Below the pieces are notes generated by a model. The model was not told where the DNA came from. It worked only from the letters and a program-made list of their open reading frames with translations, and did no database searches. A program made the translations under genes and the position numbers. From positions 62,001 to 126,000 of the forward strand of contig CACWZA010000001.1 of assembly GCA_902765215.1 (NCBI GenBank): a stretch of 64,000 nucleotides of DNA, written 5' to 3'. Source of the DNA: an uncultured bacterium. GTDB taxonomy: Bacteria; Cyanobacteriota; Vampirovibrionia; Gastranaerophilales; Gastranaerophilaceae. Positions 1 through 10,200 of this stretch are shown in pieces (the first letter of the stretch is position 1; every line of letters begins with the position of its first letter).

Positions 1-1914
1 ACTTCTGTTTCTTGCAAATGCGAATGTCTTAGGGTTCATTACAGCATCATAATTAATCAGATATTTACCTGCCTTATCGTAATCTATTTTGCCGTCTTTC
101 CCTGTCGCAAATTCTTCAGCTTTCTTTAAGCCAACACTTTCAGGATAAAGTTTTTTATATTCAAGATATTTCTTCCATCTTGTTATCTCTGTTGCCATTC
201 TGTCTTTATTCAGAATTATATTTTTGTCGTTTTTATCTCTGTATTTATCAATCGTTTTAATTATATAATCACTTTTTAAATTCTGTTCCTTATCCAGAGT
301 TGCAGGTCTGAACGGCGCACACAACTCTGCTGTATATGCCATATTATTCAGATAAAGCAGATTAATTCTGTCGTCAAATTTTGACTGAATATGTTTCAGT
401 TCGGCAACCGTTTTTTGTTCGGCTTTCATAATGCCTATTTGCTTTTGGCGTTCTGCCTCGTTAATTTTTTCTGTTCCGCTCGGTCTGATATTGTTTCTTT
501 CAACATACTTAACAACATCCTGAACACTCTTTTTCCCGTCAAGTGCATCATCGGCTTCTCTGAGGAATTTTTTGAGCATATCGATATCCTCAGGGGTGAA
601 CATACAAGAATTGAAGTTTACAAGTATATCAAGAAATCTTTCATCAGGGACTTGTCTATCGGCGTGAAATTCTAATCTTTTTCTGAAATCATCAACAGAG
701 AAATAATCATAATTTCTCTGAGTGAATTTCATTTCATCACCCTGATTTATCAGAGTTTTTACTTTTTCCGGCATCTTAGAAAACTTATATTCAGAATTAC
801 TTAATTCTGCTATTTTAATAGACTTTTGAACCCTGTTCCCCGGTTTGCCTTTGTTATACGAATATACAATTTCATTAGGTTTTTTAAACCCTAAATACTG
901 CTCACGGATAACTGAAAGAACAAAATCGTTATAATCAACCGTCAACAGTTTTTTATCTCTGTCTGTTATAAGCTGCTGATTTTGTTTTCTTAAACAAGGA
1001 ATAGTAGAGAAACTGTCATTATCTCTCAGTTTTCTGTATCGTCTGCCAATATACGCAACCGTTGTTGAGAAGAGTTTTCTGTTTATTTCCGTCTTTTCTG
1101 CAGGAGTGGATTTTTTTAGCTGCTCGTCTAAAACAGAATTAACCTTTGCCGCAACAAATTCTTTTGCCCTGTCCTTATCCCCGCTTTTTTGTATATCGTC
1201 TAATTCTTCATAAAAATCTCTTGTCAGAGAACCTTCAATCTTTTTGGCAACAACCTCCTGCGGGTTTTTCGGGATATCAATTTTAGGATATCTCTGTTTC
1301 AGTTCTCTTATTGTTTGTACCTCATTAAGCCCTGAATAATAGTCTGTATAAACCCGACGCAAATCAAAATTTTCGTCCGTAACTGCAGACTTAAATTTGT
1401 TAATCAAAGCAAAATCCATTCTTGCATATTGAGGATCAACCTTAACCTTCGGGAGCTCAATAACAACATCAGAGTCAGACAATCGTTTTATCTTGTTCAT
1501 TTCTCTTTTTATCTTTTGCGCCTGCTCTCTTGCACTATGAGAAGAAGGGTCTGACACCATAGTCAGAATATTTGCTTCCTGTTGAAGCTTCAGTGCCTTA
1601 TTTGCCAGACTTTCCCAATACGCGTTTGCTTTGTTTAATTTATAAAGATGTATTTCCTCTTTAGTCATTTCCATTTCGGTAACATCATTCTTTAAAATCT
1701 CGTCAAACTGCCTTATCAGGTTTTCTTTTGACAATGCCAAATCAATCTTTGACGGAATGAATTTTTGAGGATTAAACTTAGCCGTAAAATAAACAGCAGG
1801 ATAACTGTATGACGGCAGTTTCTCGGCAGAAACAGGATTACTTACCGATGGATGCACACAATCTCTTGATTTATGGTTTGTTTGTAAACTTGGTATACCT
1901 TGAATTATTTTCAT
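1..1914 (-). CDS. Large uncharacterised protein, C-terminus outside window
   Basis: The reverse strand is open without a stop from an ATG at 1914 to the window edge, giving at least 638 residues. I do not recognise the family. The N-terminus has no obvious signal peptide; it begins MKIIQGIPSLQ and carries YFTAKFNP near residue 43, resembling the FxGK-type motifs of other large unknown proteins in this window (21571-23616, 47636-48826). The rest is charged and looks helical, with many Lys, Glu and Asp. An in-frame ATG at 1932 is an alternative start; neither start has a strong ribosome binding site. The gene diverges from gcvT. The missing C-terminus may hold a domain that would reveal function. 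Confidence 0.75.
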   Translation of the reverse strand, partial: MKIIQGIPSLQTNHKSRDCVHPSVSNPVSAEKLPSYSYPAVYFTAKFNPQKFIPSKIDLALSKENLIRQFDEILKNDVTEMEMTKEEIHLYKLNKANAYWESLANKALKLQQEANILTMVSDPSSHSAREQAQKIKREMNKIKRLSDSDVVIELPKVKVDPQYARMDFALINKFKSAVTDENFDLRRVYTDYYSGLNEVQTIRELKQRYPKIDIPKNPQEVVAKKIEGSLTRDFYEELDDIQKSGDKDRAKEFVAAKVNSVLDEQLKKSTPAEKTEINRKLFSTTVAYIGRRYRKLRDNDSFSTIPCLRKQNQQLITDRDKKLLTVDYNDFVLSVIREQYLGFKKPNEIVYSYNKGKPGNRVQKSIKIAELSNSEYKFSKMPEKVKTLINQGDEMKFTQRNYDYFSVDDFRKRLEFHADRQVPDERFLDILVNFNSCMFTPEDIDMLKKFLREADDALDGKKSVQDVVKYVERNNIRPSGTEKINEAERQKQIGIMKAEQKTVAELKHIQSKFDDRINLLYLNNMAYTAELCAPFRPATLDKEQNLKSDYIIKTIDKYRDKNDKNIILNKDRMATEITRWKKYLEYKKLYPESVGLKKAEEFATGKDGKIDYDKAGKYLINYDAVMNPKTFAFARNRS

Positions 1915-2062
1915 AATAAAACCTATGGTCATATAACGCATTGAAACATATTTTTTTGCTACCAAAAATCAGGAAAAACGGGATATTTTTACATTTTTTT
2001 GAGGAATGAAAAATTTATTATTAATATCTTTTACAAAATGCGTAAATAAGTCCACAATATAC

Positions 2063-2091
2063 TTGACATGTTTATCATTTACAGTCACAAT
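2063..2091 (+). promoter_or_regulatory. Predicted promoter of the gcv genes
   Basis: TTGACA at 2063-2068, a 17-base spacer, then CACAAT at 2086-2091. The gcvT start lies 21 bases downstream. The -35 box sits in TTGACATG, a form repeated upstream of other genes here (near 49370 and 56510, minus strand). I see no glycine riboswitch in the leader. Confidence 0.5.
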
Positions 2092-2111
2092 ATTTTTGAG
2101 GGAGAGTAGTT

Positions 2112-3209
2112 ATGACAAAACAAACTTTTTTACACGATAAACACATTGAATTAGGAGCTAAAATGGTTGATTTTGCGGGCTGGCACATGCCTGTTCAATA
2201 TACATCAATCATTGAAGAACACAAAACAGTAAGAGAATCCGTTGGGCTTTTCGATGTATCCCACATGGGAGAAGTTTTTGTTGAAGGTAAAGATGCCTTA
2301 CCGTTTTTGAACAAGATTGTTCCGCAGGATATTTCAAAACTTGTCGACAGAAAGGCTGTATATTGTCAGATGACGAACAAACAGGGCGGCATTGTTGATG
2401 ACCTTATTATTTACAGACTGCATCTCCACAAATATCTTATCATTGTGAACGCATCAAGAATTGATGAAGATATTAACTGGATGGTTCGCAACAAATTAGG
2501 TTTCAATGTAAACATAATAAACGAATCACATAACTACTCGTTACTTGCGGTTCAGGGGCCAAAGACTATTAACCTTATGAAGAAGATGGGTGTAAAAGAA
2601 TTACCGCCGTTCTTCTCAATAAAAAGAGGCGAGTTAGTCAATGTTAACCTGTGGATATCAAGAACCGGCTATACAGGGGAAGACGGAGTTGAACTTCTTG
2701 TTAAAAATGAATTTGTTGAATTATTATGGGATAAAATTCTTAAAGCAGGAAAAGAGTTTGGTATAAAACCTATCGGACTCGGAGCAAGAGATACCCTCAG
2801 ACTGGAAGCGGCACTCCCGCTATACGGTAACGACCTTGATGAGGACACAACACCTGTTGAGGCAGGTCTTGGCTGGTCTGTTCCGAACAACAAAGTTGAT
2901 GACTACAACGGAAAAGAAATTATTACCCACCAGATTTCTAACAAAATTGATAAACGATTGATTGGTCTTAAGATGATTGACAGAGGTATTGCAAGACACG
3001 GATACGAAGTTTTCTATAAGGGAGAAGAAATCGGGCATATTACAAGCGGCGGAGTTTCTCCTGTCAGAGGTGATAATATAGCACTTGCATACATCAAAAA
3101 CCTCTCTGAAATAAAAATCGGAACTCAAATTCAGGTAAAAATAAGAGAGAAATTATACAATGCGGAAGTGGAAAAACGACCGTTTGTAGCAAAAAGGAAT
3201 AAAAGTTAA
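2112..3209 (+). CDS. gcvT: Glycine cleavage system T protein (aminomethyltransferase)
   Basis: The T protein takes the aminomethyl group from lipoylated H protein, passes a methylene to tetrahydrofolate and releases ammonia. At 365 residues it has the usual length. The N-terminus TFLHDKHIELGAKMVDFAGW and the segment LFDVSHMGE are typical, as is RTGYTGEDGVEL in the middle and the C-terminal VSPVRGDNIALAYI region. The ATG at 2112 follows a good ribosome binding site (GAGGGAGAG). It is first in a three-gene set: gcvH starts 24 bases downstream and gcvPA follows. Expected to be cytoplasmic. Confidence 0.97.
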   Translation: MTKQTFLHDKHIELGAKMVDFAGWHMPVQYTSIIEEHKTVRESVGLFDVSHMGEVFVEGKDALPFLNKIVPQDISKLVDRKAVYCQMTNKQGGIVDDLIIYRLHLHKYLIIVNASRIDEDINWMVRNKLGFNVNIINESHNYSLLAVQGPKTINLMKKMGVKELPPFFSIKRGELVNVNLWISRTGYTGEDGVELLVKNEFVELLWDKILKAGKEFGIKPIGLGARDTLRLEAALPLYGNDLDEDTTPVEAGLGWSVPNNKVDDYNGKEIITHQISNKIDKRLIGLKMIDRGIARHGYEVFYKGEEIGHITSGGVSPVRGDNIALAYIKNLSEIKIGTQIQVKIREKLYNAEVEKRPFVAKRNKS

Positions 3210-3233
3210 TAGCACATATAGGAGAATTAAAGA

Positions 3234-3611
3234 ATGAGCGAAGGAATGTTATGTACTAAAACACACGAATATGTTCTGGAACAGGGAGGCAAATATACAA
3301 TAGGTTTGACCGATTACGCTGTTGAACAGTTAGGTGATATCGTTTTTGTTGAATTACCGGAAGTCGGTGCAACTTTCACAAAGAACGAATCTTTTGCAAC
3401 CGTTGAATCAGTAAAAGCGGCATCTGAAATATATATGCCAATAAGCGGTACAATAGCAGAAGTAAACGAAGACATAATCTCTAACCCTGAATTACTGAAC
3501 GAAGATCCTTTGGGTAACGCTTGGTTAGTAAAGATTGACAGCAACGCTGAAGATATTGAATATAAAGACCTTCTCGACTACTCTGATTACAAAGAAGAAG
3601 TTCAGGGCTAG
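3234..3611 (+). CDS. gcvH: Glycine cleavage system H protein
   Basis: The H protein is the lipoyl carrier that shuttles the aminomethyl intermediate between P, T and L proteins. At 125 residues it has standard length. The lipoylation site is Lys61 in ATVESVKAASEIYMP, and NEDPLGNAWLVKI is the conserved C-terminal part. GGAGAATTAAAG precedes the ATG. It lies between gcvT and gcvPA on the same strand. It ends in TAG, one sign that TAG is an ordinary stop in this genome. Confidence 0.97.
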   Translation: MSEGMLCTKTHEYVLEQGGKYTIGLTDYAVEQLGDIVFVELPEVGATFTKNESFATVESVKAASEIYMPISGTIAEVNEDIISNPELLNEDPLGNAWLVKIDSNAEDIEYKDLLDYSDYKEEVQG

Positions 3612-3674
3612 AATTAAGGAATAAATATTAAATGTATATTCAGATTGATACTGAATATACGGAAAGGTTTTTAT

Positions 3675-4907
3675 ATGAATTTTACGGCACACACAGATGA
3701 AACCAGAGCCAAGATGCTTGAAGAGATAAATCTTTCTGATATAGAAGATTTATTCAGCCATTTGCCAATCAAAATGAAATCGTTGGATTTGCCTGACGGT
3801 ATCAGCGAAATGGAAGCACAAAAAAAGGTAAGAGCATTAGCAAAACGAAATAACACTGACTACATTTCGTTTGTAGGCGGTGGTTGTTATAACAAATTCG
3901 TTCCTGCGACAATAGGTCAAGTTGCAAACAGATTTGAATTTCTTACAGCATACACTCCGTACCAGCCTGAAATCTCACAGGGTACGCTCCAAATCATGTA
4001 CGAATATCAGTCAATGATTTGTATGCTTACAGGAATGGATGTTGCTAACGCATCTGTATATGACGGCGGTTCTGCCTGTGCTGAAGCTATCTCTATGGCT
4101 TGCAGAATTTCAAAAAAACAATCCGCGCTCGTTTCAAATAAACTTAACCCCGAATACAAAGAAGTTGTCAAAACCTACACTTGGGGGGCAGGAATAAATG
4201 TAGAATGGGTTAACGAATTACCTGAAAACACGGGCGATTATGCTTGTGTGTTACTTCAAAACCCTGACTATTACGGGGAAATAAGAGAATTACCGCAAAC
4301 AGATTCGTTGCTGATTGTATGCACAACTCCTGACAGTTTGTCAGTAATCAAACCGCCTGTTGAAGCAGATATTGTTGTCGGGGATATTCAAACCCTCGGT
4401 ATTCCAATGTCATTTGGCGGGCCGCACGCAGGATTTATGGCCTGCAAAGAAAAATATATGCGTCAGCTTCCGGGCAGATTATCAGGCAAAACTGTTGATG
4501 CAGACGGCAAAACAGCATATACTCTGACCTTACAGACAAGAGAACAACACATAAGACGAGAAAAAGCAACAAGTAATATCTGCTCAAATCAGGCACTTAT
4601 TGCACTTGAAGCTACACTATATTTAAGTCTTTTAGGTGAAGACGGGTTTAAAGAAGCAGGAAGAAAATCTGCACAAAATGCTCATTTACTCTCTGATAAA
4701 CTCGCTGAAATCGGGATAAAAACAGAGAATGAAAATTTCTATAACGAGTTTGTTATCAATCTTGCAAACTCGGATGATGCACTGAAAAAGCTAAAAAATA
4801 ACGGTATCCTCGGTGGCATAAAATTAGACAATAACAGAATACTTGTTGCCGCAACCGAAATGAATACCGTAGAAGAAATTAACAAATATGTGGACACACT
4901 GAAATAA
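3675..4907 (+). CDS. gcvPA: Glycine decarboxylase (P protein) subunit 1
   Basis: This is the N-terminal half of the two-subunit glycine decarboxylase, which with GcvPB and pyridoxal phosphate decarboxylates glycine and loads H protein. It has 410 residues; the series NKFVPATIGQV, AYTPYQPEISQGTLQ and YDGGSACAEA is diagnostic, as is GDIQTLGIPMSFGGPHAGFMA. I chose ATG 3675 because GGAAAGG lies 8 bases upstream; an earlier in-frame ATG at 3645 lacks a site. A strong terminator follows immediately, so the catalytic partner gcvPB, which carries the PLP lysine, is not in this operon and must lie elsewhere if the system works. Confidence 0.95.
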   Translation: MNFTAHTDETRAKMLEEINLSDIEDLFSHLPIKMKSLDLPDGISEMEAQKKVRALAKRNNTDYISFVGGGCYNKFVPATIGQVANRFEFLTAYTPYQPEISQGTLQIMYEYQSMICMLTGMDVANASVYDGGSACAEAISMACRISKKQSALVSNKLNPEYKEVVKTYTWGAGINVEWVNELPENTGDYACVLLQNPDYYGEIRELPQTDSLLIVCTTPDSLSVIKPPVEADIVVGDIQTLGIPMSFGGPHAGFMACKEKYMRQLPGRLSGKTVDADGKTAYTLTLQTREQHIRREKATSNICSNQALIALEATLYLSLLGEDGFKEAGRKSAQNAHLLSDKLAEIGIKTENENFYNEFVINLANSDDALKKLKNNGILGGIKLDNNRILVAATEMNTVEEINKYVDTLK

Positions 4908-4909
4908 TG

Positions 4910-4937
4910 AACAGCCTCAAAAAAGAGGCTGTTTTTT
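4910..4937 (+). terminator. Rho-independent terminator of the gcv operon
   Basis: AACAGCCTC and GAGGCTGTT pair around an A-rich loop and are followed by TTTTTT, directly after the gcvPA stop. Confidence 0.85.
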
Positions 4938-4938
4938 A

Positions 4939-5013
4939 TCAACCTTTATTTTTTATAATCCCAAGTCTTGTTGTGACTAAACGACTTAACCCATTTAATC
5001 CCACAGAATACAT
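4939..5013 (-). CDS. Possible 24-residue small protein
   Basis: On the minus strand a perfect AGGAGG lies 6 bases upstream of ATG 5013, opening a 24-codon frame (MYSVGLNGLSRLVTTRLGII then KNKG, stop at 4939). The AGGAGG is the main evidence; nothing else in the 257-base gap between gcvPA and the next gene looks coding. The peptide is basic with a hydrophobic middle. It runs towards the gcv terminator, whose stem could also serve this strand. An imperfect palindrome (ACCATTGATGGT, about 5036-5047) lies upstream and could be an operator. This could still be chance. Confidence 0.3.
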   Translation of the reverse strand: MYSVGLNGLSRLVTTRLGIIKNKG

Positions 5014-5164
5014 AAACTAACCTCCTAAATAATAACCATTGATGGTATAACAAATTTTTTCAGAGAAATTTGCCAGTTTGTAAACTAATATTTACTAATT
5101 AGCAATTCCATTTAATAAAAAGACTTTATTTAAACATAGGAATTAAGTTTAAGGACGCACTATT

Positions 5165-5881
5165 ATGACATTTTCATTTAATCCGCTGGATCCGATGAAC
5201 CAGTCTATGTACCACGAATTTGAATATCCGGGTACAATTGAGGAAGTAGTTCAGTATTATGACAATGCCCCTAATCCAAACGGGCCAAAACTAAGACCAC
5301 AACCAACAAAAGATTCTTGGTATTACAGAAATGACGGTAAGGATGACGGTCACATTTCTGCATTAGAAAAACTAAAAGCCTTCGTAAAAGGCGGAACTTA
5401 TAATATGGTAAGAGGTCTTTTCTGTGATGAAAACGGATTTAGCATAAAAAGGACTTTAACTTCAGCCGCAGTCGGTACGGCAATCGCACTGACAGGGCCG
5501 ATTGGTGTTGCAGTAGCAGGCGGTGTCGGTATCTTGGCAGCTATCAATAACTTCGCCAACTCTGTTCAACGCGCAAAATATGCAGTAACAGACCAAGATG
5601 CACGCTCTGCTTATGAAGGCTTCGGTGAAAGCACCTCAACTGCAGGGTTATCAATCTTCGGAGGATTTAAAGGAATACAGGCAATAAAAAATAACTTTGC
5701 ATGGGCAAAAGCACACCCAAATATGAAAGTACCGTTTGGGGATAAGTTCTTAAAATGGGATGTAAGTAAATCTGCTGTGCCAAAACCGCCAAAAGATGAA
5801 AAACCACAGGTGGAAGAAGAAAAACCTCCGATAACAGACGAAACCCCGATAGCGGGAGCAGGTGCACCAGCATCAGAATAA
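5165..5881 (+). CDS. Uncharacterised protein with EF-hand-like loop and a hydrophobic segment
   Basis: A 238-residue protein of no family I recognise. Near residues 57-68 the segment DGKDDGHISALE fits a calcium-binding EF-hand loop (D1, D5, G6, I8, E12) with Lys at position 3. A long hydrophobic Gly/Ala-rich stretch follows (SAAVGTAIALTGPIGVAVAG and beyond, about residues 99-130), likely one or two membrane passes or a hairpin. The C-terminal 40 residues are Pro/Glu/Lys-rich and probably disordered. AAGGA lies upstream of ATG 5165. It stands alone, convergent with the TonB-like gene. Confidence 0.8.
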   Translation: MTFSFNPLDPMNQSMYHEFEYPGTIEEVVQYYDNAPNPNGPKLRPQPTKDSWYYRNDGKDDGHISALEKLKAFVKGGTYNMVRGLFCDENGFSIKRTLTSAAVGTAIALTGPIGVAVAGGVGILAAINNFANSVQRAKYAVTDQDARSAYEGFGESTSTAGLSIFGGFKGIQAIKNNFAWAKAHPNMKVPFGDKFLKWDVSKSAVPKPPKDEKPQVEEEKPPITDETPIAGAGAPASE

Positions 5882-6000
5882 ATATACTAAAACGTACCTA
5901 AAATGAATCGAAAAAGACCATGTCGCACAGGACACCCATAAAATATTGCAAAATTCAGCAATTGCAGAAGTTCCTGAAGGACAATGGTTTTAATAAATAA

Positions 6001-6029
6001 AAAAGATTACCCAAAAGGTAATCTTTTTT
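6001..6029 (+). terminator. Terminator between convergent genes
   Basis: AAAAGATTACC and GGTAATCTTTT form a hairpin with A-rich and T-rich flanks, so it can serve both the 5165-5881 gene and the opposing 6028-6894 gene. Confidence 0.75.
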
Positions 6030-6894
6030 AATCTAAATATTTTATTTCATAACTTTGACTATCTAAATTAAAAGTCATCCTTATTTTCTTATTTACATAA
6101 GATGCAGGCGGAGGGTTAAATGAAGGAGTACGCATTAACATCTTATAAACTTCATCATTTACGGATTTATTATCCGACTGGAACATAAACCGTCTGTTTA
6201 ATAATTTTCCGTTTTCATCAATTGTGAACTCAATTCCACACTTTCCGCTTCCCTCAATCTTATACAAATTAAGGTTATTCAATAATCTCTGTCTTAGGGC
6301 CGTTCTGTAATTTAAAACCTCATAAGTATATGTCGTTTTTACAGGTTGAGTCGAAGTCTTAACCTGTTGTGCTTGTTGGGTAGTAGTTTTCTTAACCTGC
6401 TGAGTTTGAACGGGCTTTTGAACCTGCTGAACAGGTTTTGTCTGAGTAGTTTTAGCCTTTTGCGGTTTTGGTGTTTGTTTTACAACAGGTTTAACCTGTT
6501 TAGCCACTTCAGGTTTTGGAGTAAACACTGTCTTTATCTGTTCTATAACAGGCTGAACAGGTATTTCAACAATCGGCTCAACCGGCTTTGACTCTATCCA
6601 GAAGGTATTCAAGTCAGGAATGTTTGGATTATATTTCTGAACAACTTCCTGTTTGGGCTGCGGAGCAGGTTTTTCTGTTATTTTAGGGAAGAACAACAGA
6701 ACCAAAACGGACAATATAAGACATACCCCAAATGCAAGCCAAGAAAGAATATCCGACTTATCTAATTTTATCGGTGTCCGCTTAACCTTTTCCTGCGGCA
6801 GCGTTTTATATACTTCATCAAAAGTATCATTCCCGCAGTCGCAAAAATCAGGTTTTTCTCTATATTCGCATCCGCATTCGCAACATCTGAACAT
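6028..6894 (-). CDS. TonB-like protein with an N-terminal zinc ribbon
   Basis: The 288-residue product has three parts. Residues 1-25 hold a CxxCxC...CxC cysteine cluster (MFRCCECGCEYREKPDFCDC), a rubredoxin- or zinc-ribbon-like knuckle that would face the cytoplasm. A single membrane helix follows at about residues 48-70. A long Pro/Gln/Thr/Lys-rich spacer follows (about 75-195), as in TonB proteins that span the periplasm. The last 95 residues resemble a TonB C-terminal domain (a YRTALRQRLLNNLNLY helix, then GIEFTIDENGKLLN and FNPPP). TonB transmits proton-motive force to outer-membrane receptors; no ExbB or ExbD gene is adjacent. The cysteine-rich head on a TonB is unusual. Confidence 0.75.
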   Translation of the reverse strand: MFRCCECGCEYREKPDFCDCGNDTFDEVYKTLPQEKVKRTPIKLDKSDILSWLAFGVCLILSVLVLLFFPKITEKPAPQPKQEVVQKYNPNIPDLNTFWIESKPVEPIVEIPVQPVIEQIKTVFTPKPEVAKQVKPVVKQTPKPQKAKTTQTKPVQQVQKPVQTQQVKKTTTQQAQQVKTSTQPVKTTYTYEVLNYRTALRQRLLNNLNLYKIEGSGKCGIEFTIDENGKLLNRRFMFQSDNKSVNDEVYKMLMRTPSFNPPPASYVNKKIRMTFNLDSQSYEIKYLD

Positions 6895-7010
6895 AATTCA
6901 ATTATATCATAACATTGAACACTCATTCTAAACTTATGTAACAATTACTAAAGATTTAGCCATAATATACCGTTAACCACAATGGATATGTAGTGGTATA
7001 AGGAGCGAAT

Positions 7011-7139
7011 ATGTTTAACGAATTATTATTACCGGGAACATTGAGTTTTAAAGACACTTTAGCAATCTATTTTGAAGGAATCAAAGAGTTTTTTGATGAA
7101 GTTCTTTATTGCATTGCTAAGTTTGAACTCAAAATGTAA
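7011..7139 (+). CDS. Small 42-residue protein, unknown
   Basis: An ATG at 7011 sits behind AAGGAGCGAAT, an excellent ribosome binding site, and opens a 42-codon frame ending at TAA 7137-7139. The product (MFNELLLPGTLSFKDTLAIY, then an acidic amphipathic stretch with EFFDEV) has no recognised family. A strong terminator follows 21 bases later, so a complete small transcription unit is present. AT-rich sequence upstream (ATAATATAC near 6962) could be the -10 region. The clean site and terminator favour a real gene or a leader peptide. Confidence 0.55.
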   Translation: MFNELLLPGTLSFKDTLAIYFEGIKEFFDEVLYCIAKFELKM

Positions 7140-7160
7140 ATCGGTAAAATCCACACATTA

Positions 7161-7190
7161 AAAAGAGCGGGGAAAATTCCCCGCTCTTTT
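7161..7190. terminator. Bidirectional terminator after rpoC2 and the small gene
   Basis: AAAAGAGCGGGGAA and TTCCCCGCTCTTTT form a long GC-rich stem flanked by A and T runs, able to end both the plus-strand small gene and the minus-strand rpoB-rpoC1-rpoC2 operon. Confidence 0.9.
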
Positions 7191-7208
7191 AATTTATAAT
7201 CAATCGTA

Positions 7209-10200
7209 TTATTCGATAATATCAGGATTGTCTTGAATCAACAAATCCGGAGAACCGAACATACCTTCGATTTCTTCTAAGATAGCAGAAGGTTTTCTTG
7301 CCTGATTACGTTGAGCAGCAGCTCTTCTTTGAGCTTCTCTGTCTTTTTCTTCACTGGCAAATGATAAGTGGTGGTAACCTGTACCTGCAGGAATCAATCT
7401 ACCAATGATAACGTTTTCTTTCAAACCTCTCAACATATCTTTCTTGCCTTCAACAGCTGCTTCGGTAAGAATTCTTGTTGTTTCCTGGAAAGATGCTGCT
7501 GAAATAAAGCTTTCAGTATTCAAAGATGCCTTTGTGATACCTAATAACATATATTCACATTCAGCAGGTGTTCCTTCCTTAGCGATAACTGCTTCATTTT
7601 CCTTTTCGAACAAGTGTGTTTCAACCAATTCGCCAGGTAAGAAGTTTGTATCACCAGGTTCAACAATTTTAACCTTCTTAGTCATCTGTCTTACAATCAT
7701 TTCGATGTGTTTATCAGCAATTTCTACACCTTGTGAACGGTATACTCTTTGTACTTCGTCTACAAGATATTGTTGAGCAGCTTCTGGGCCGCAAAGTCTG
7801 ATAATATCGTGTGGGTTCAATGAACCGCTTGTAAGAGGATCACCCTTCTTGATTTGTTGTTTATTAGAAACAATAATGTTTGAGTCGAAAGTATATTTAA
7901 CTTCTTTCTTACCCATTTCTTCTGATTCTAAGAACAATCTAGGAACATCCTCATCCATTTCGATAATAGCTGTTCCGTCGTATTCGGCAAGGATTGCACA
8001 ATCTTTAGGTTTTCTTGCTTCAAGAAGTTCTTCAACCCTCGGCAAACCTTGAACGATATCACCTGTTTTTTGTCTTTCGTATAACAATGTCGCAACACTA
8101 TCACCGCGTTGTACAAGTGATTTTTCAATAGTCTGCAATTGTGTACCTGCACTAATCAGATAAGGACGACCTGCTCTTACAACAACTTTGCCTTTTGCAG
8201 TTGATACAACGATACCTGAGATTTCAGATGTTTCGCCGCTATCAGCAATTACATCGCCTTGTTTTACAAAAGTGTCAGCCTTAACTGTTGCTTTACCTTT
8301 AATGGTCATTGTTGTTTCATATTCTTCGGATTGAAGTAATAAACGTCTTGCTTCTTCTTCATTACCTGAAATTGATGCAACACCGTCAGCAATAGCAAGA
8401 ACTTCTGTTTTTGCAACTGCTGTCTTAGGTTCGATTACTTCGCCGTCTTTTACGAGTAATTCTGTTTGCAATGATGCATTAAGTTTAGAATTACCTTCCA
8501 TTTCACGACGAACAATCAATGTTTCAAGTACAACAATCTTCAATTGACCTTTGTCGTCTAACTCAACCAGACCTTTAAGGTGTGACAAGTAACCTTCCAT
8601 TGAAAGTTTCAAACTTGTTCTTGTCAAAGTTGAACCGTCAAGGTTTCTTACTCTTGCACCATCTTTGTACTGTAATTGAGTTTCTGAAACAACATCAATT
8701 AAATCATCTGATGTATTAAATCTGATTGATACATCTTTCGGCTTGATATTTATAACCTGAACAGGTCTTACCAAAATTTGAATTGGTTTTTCTTCCAAAC
8801 CGACTGTTGTATCGATTTCTTCATAATCATCATCAATATCTAAATCATCAAAACCTGATTCCATAATTGTAACGATAGAAGTTTGTTTTGCCTTGATACC
8901 GTCAGCAATAACAGTACCTTTCTTAATAACAGTACCTTCATCAACCTTTAAGTCGTTTGCACTTGATAAGGTGTGAACTTCACCAGGTCTGATTGTAATT
9001 TCGTGAATAACATCGTTAAATTCGCTAAACTCAACAACACCGTCGATGTGAGCATAAACATCTTTAACGATTTCAGTACCTTCTGTAACAGCAGTACCGT
9101 TTTCAACCATCTTAAGGGTTGCATCTTTGTTGATTTGGTGAACTTCTTCAGGAATAAATACAACTTCACCACCGTGAGTGATTACCTGATTTTCATCAAC
9201 TTCAATGCCGTTGTATCTGATTTCACCTGATGAAGTAACTGAATATTCATCATCAACAAGCTCAGCGATAACCATACCGTTTTCAACTGTTGTATCAACA
9301 GGAGCTTTAACGATATATTTTTCACCGTCGCCATCTACTGTCCAGAATTGTTCTTTCTTAGTTTGTTCAAATTTAGCATTTGAAGGGATTAAAGAAGCGA
9401 TAACGATTGTCAATTCCTTACCTTGAACAATCTTCTTAATCTTCTTACCTTCAAATTTAGCATCTTCGATAACTAAGTCTGAGCTGTATCTTACTTCACC
9501 GCCGTGTTCACAAATGATATTAGTTTCAGCGATTTCTTCACCTGCTTTAACAGCCTGTTTATCTTTAACCAATATTTTTGAACCACCCGGTAAGTTATAA
9601 ACATCACCTGCGATAACCCAAACAATACCTTGTTTGTTAGCAGTTCGTGAAATGTTACCTTGTCTGTCTTTTCTTTCGTCAGCAACGAAGTCTTCGAAGA
9701 AGATTTGACCTGCGATATCAGAGTTGATATCCTTTGTAGCCTTTTCTGTCAAACGACCGTGTTCGTTTTGAGCAGTAGGGTCAAATGTACCGAGAACAGC
9801 ACCCTTCTTAACTTTGTCACCGTCTTTGATATTAAGAACAGAACCTGCAGGAATATGGTATTTGCTTGAACGTTTAGCACCTTTAACTTCAATGTCGCCT
9901 TCAAACATTACAACATTTACGACATCACCGTGACGAGTTCTCAATTCTTTTGTTTTAAGTTTTGAAGAAACTTCACCGTCTTCTCTTGCAGTAAATGATT
10001 TGATTGCTTCTTTAACGCCAACCGCACCACCTGTGTGGAATGTTCTCAGTGTCAACTGTGTACCAGGTTCACCGATTGATTGAGCAGCGATAATACCGAT
10101 TGCTTCACCGATATCAACCAATTTTTGGGTAGTCAATGCCCAACCGTAACATTTTTGGCATACACCATATTCTAATGAACAAGTAAGACCTGAACGTACT

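Noticed and set aside
1915-2111. Possible glycine riboswitch before gcvT
   Set aside because: The leader is AT-rich and too short, with none of the conserved GGAGAG/GG-rich aptamer blocks; only a simple promoter is visible.
5890-5996. Short frames between 5881 and 6001
   Set aside because: Frames of 12-26 codons there lack ribosome binding sites; they are probably non-coding or a decayed gene end.
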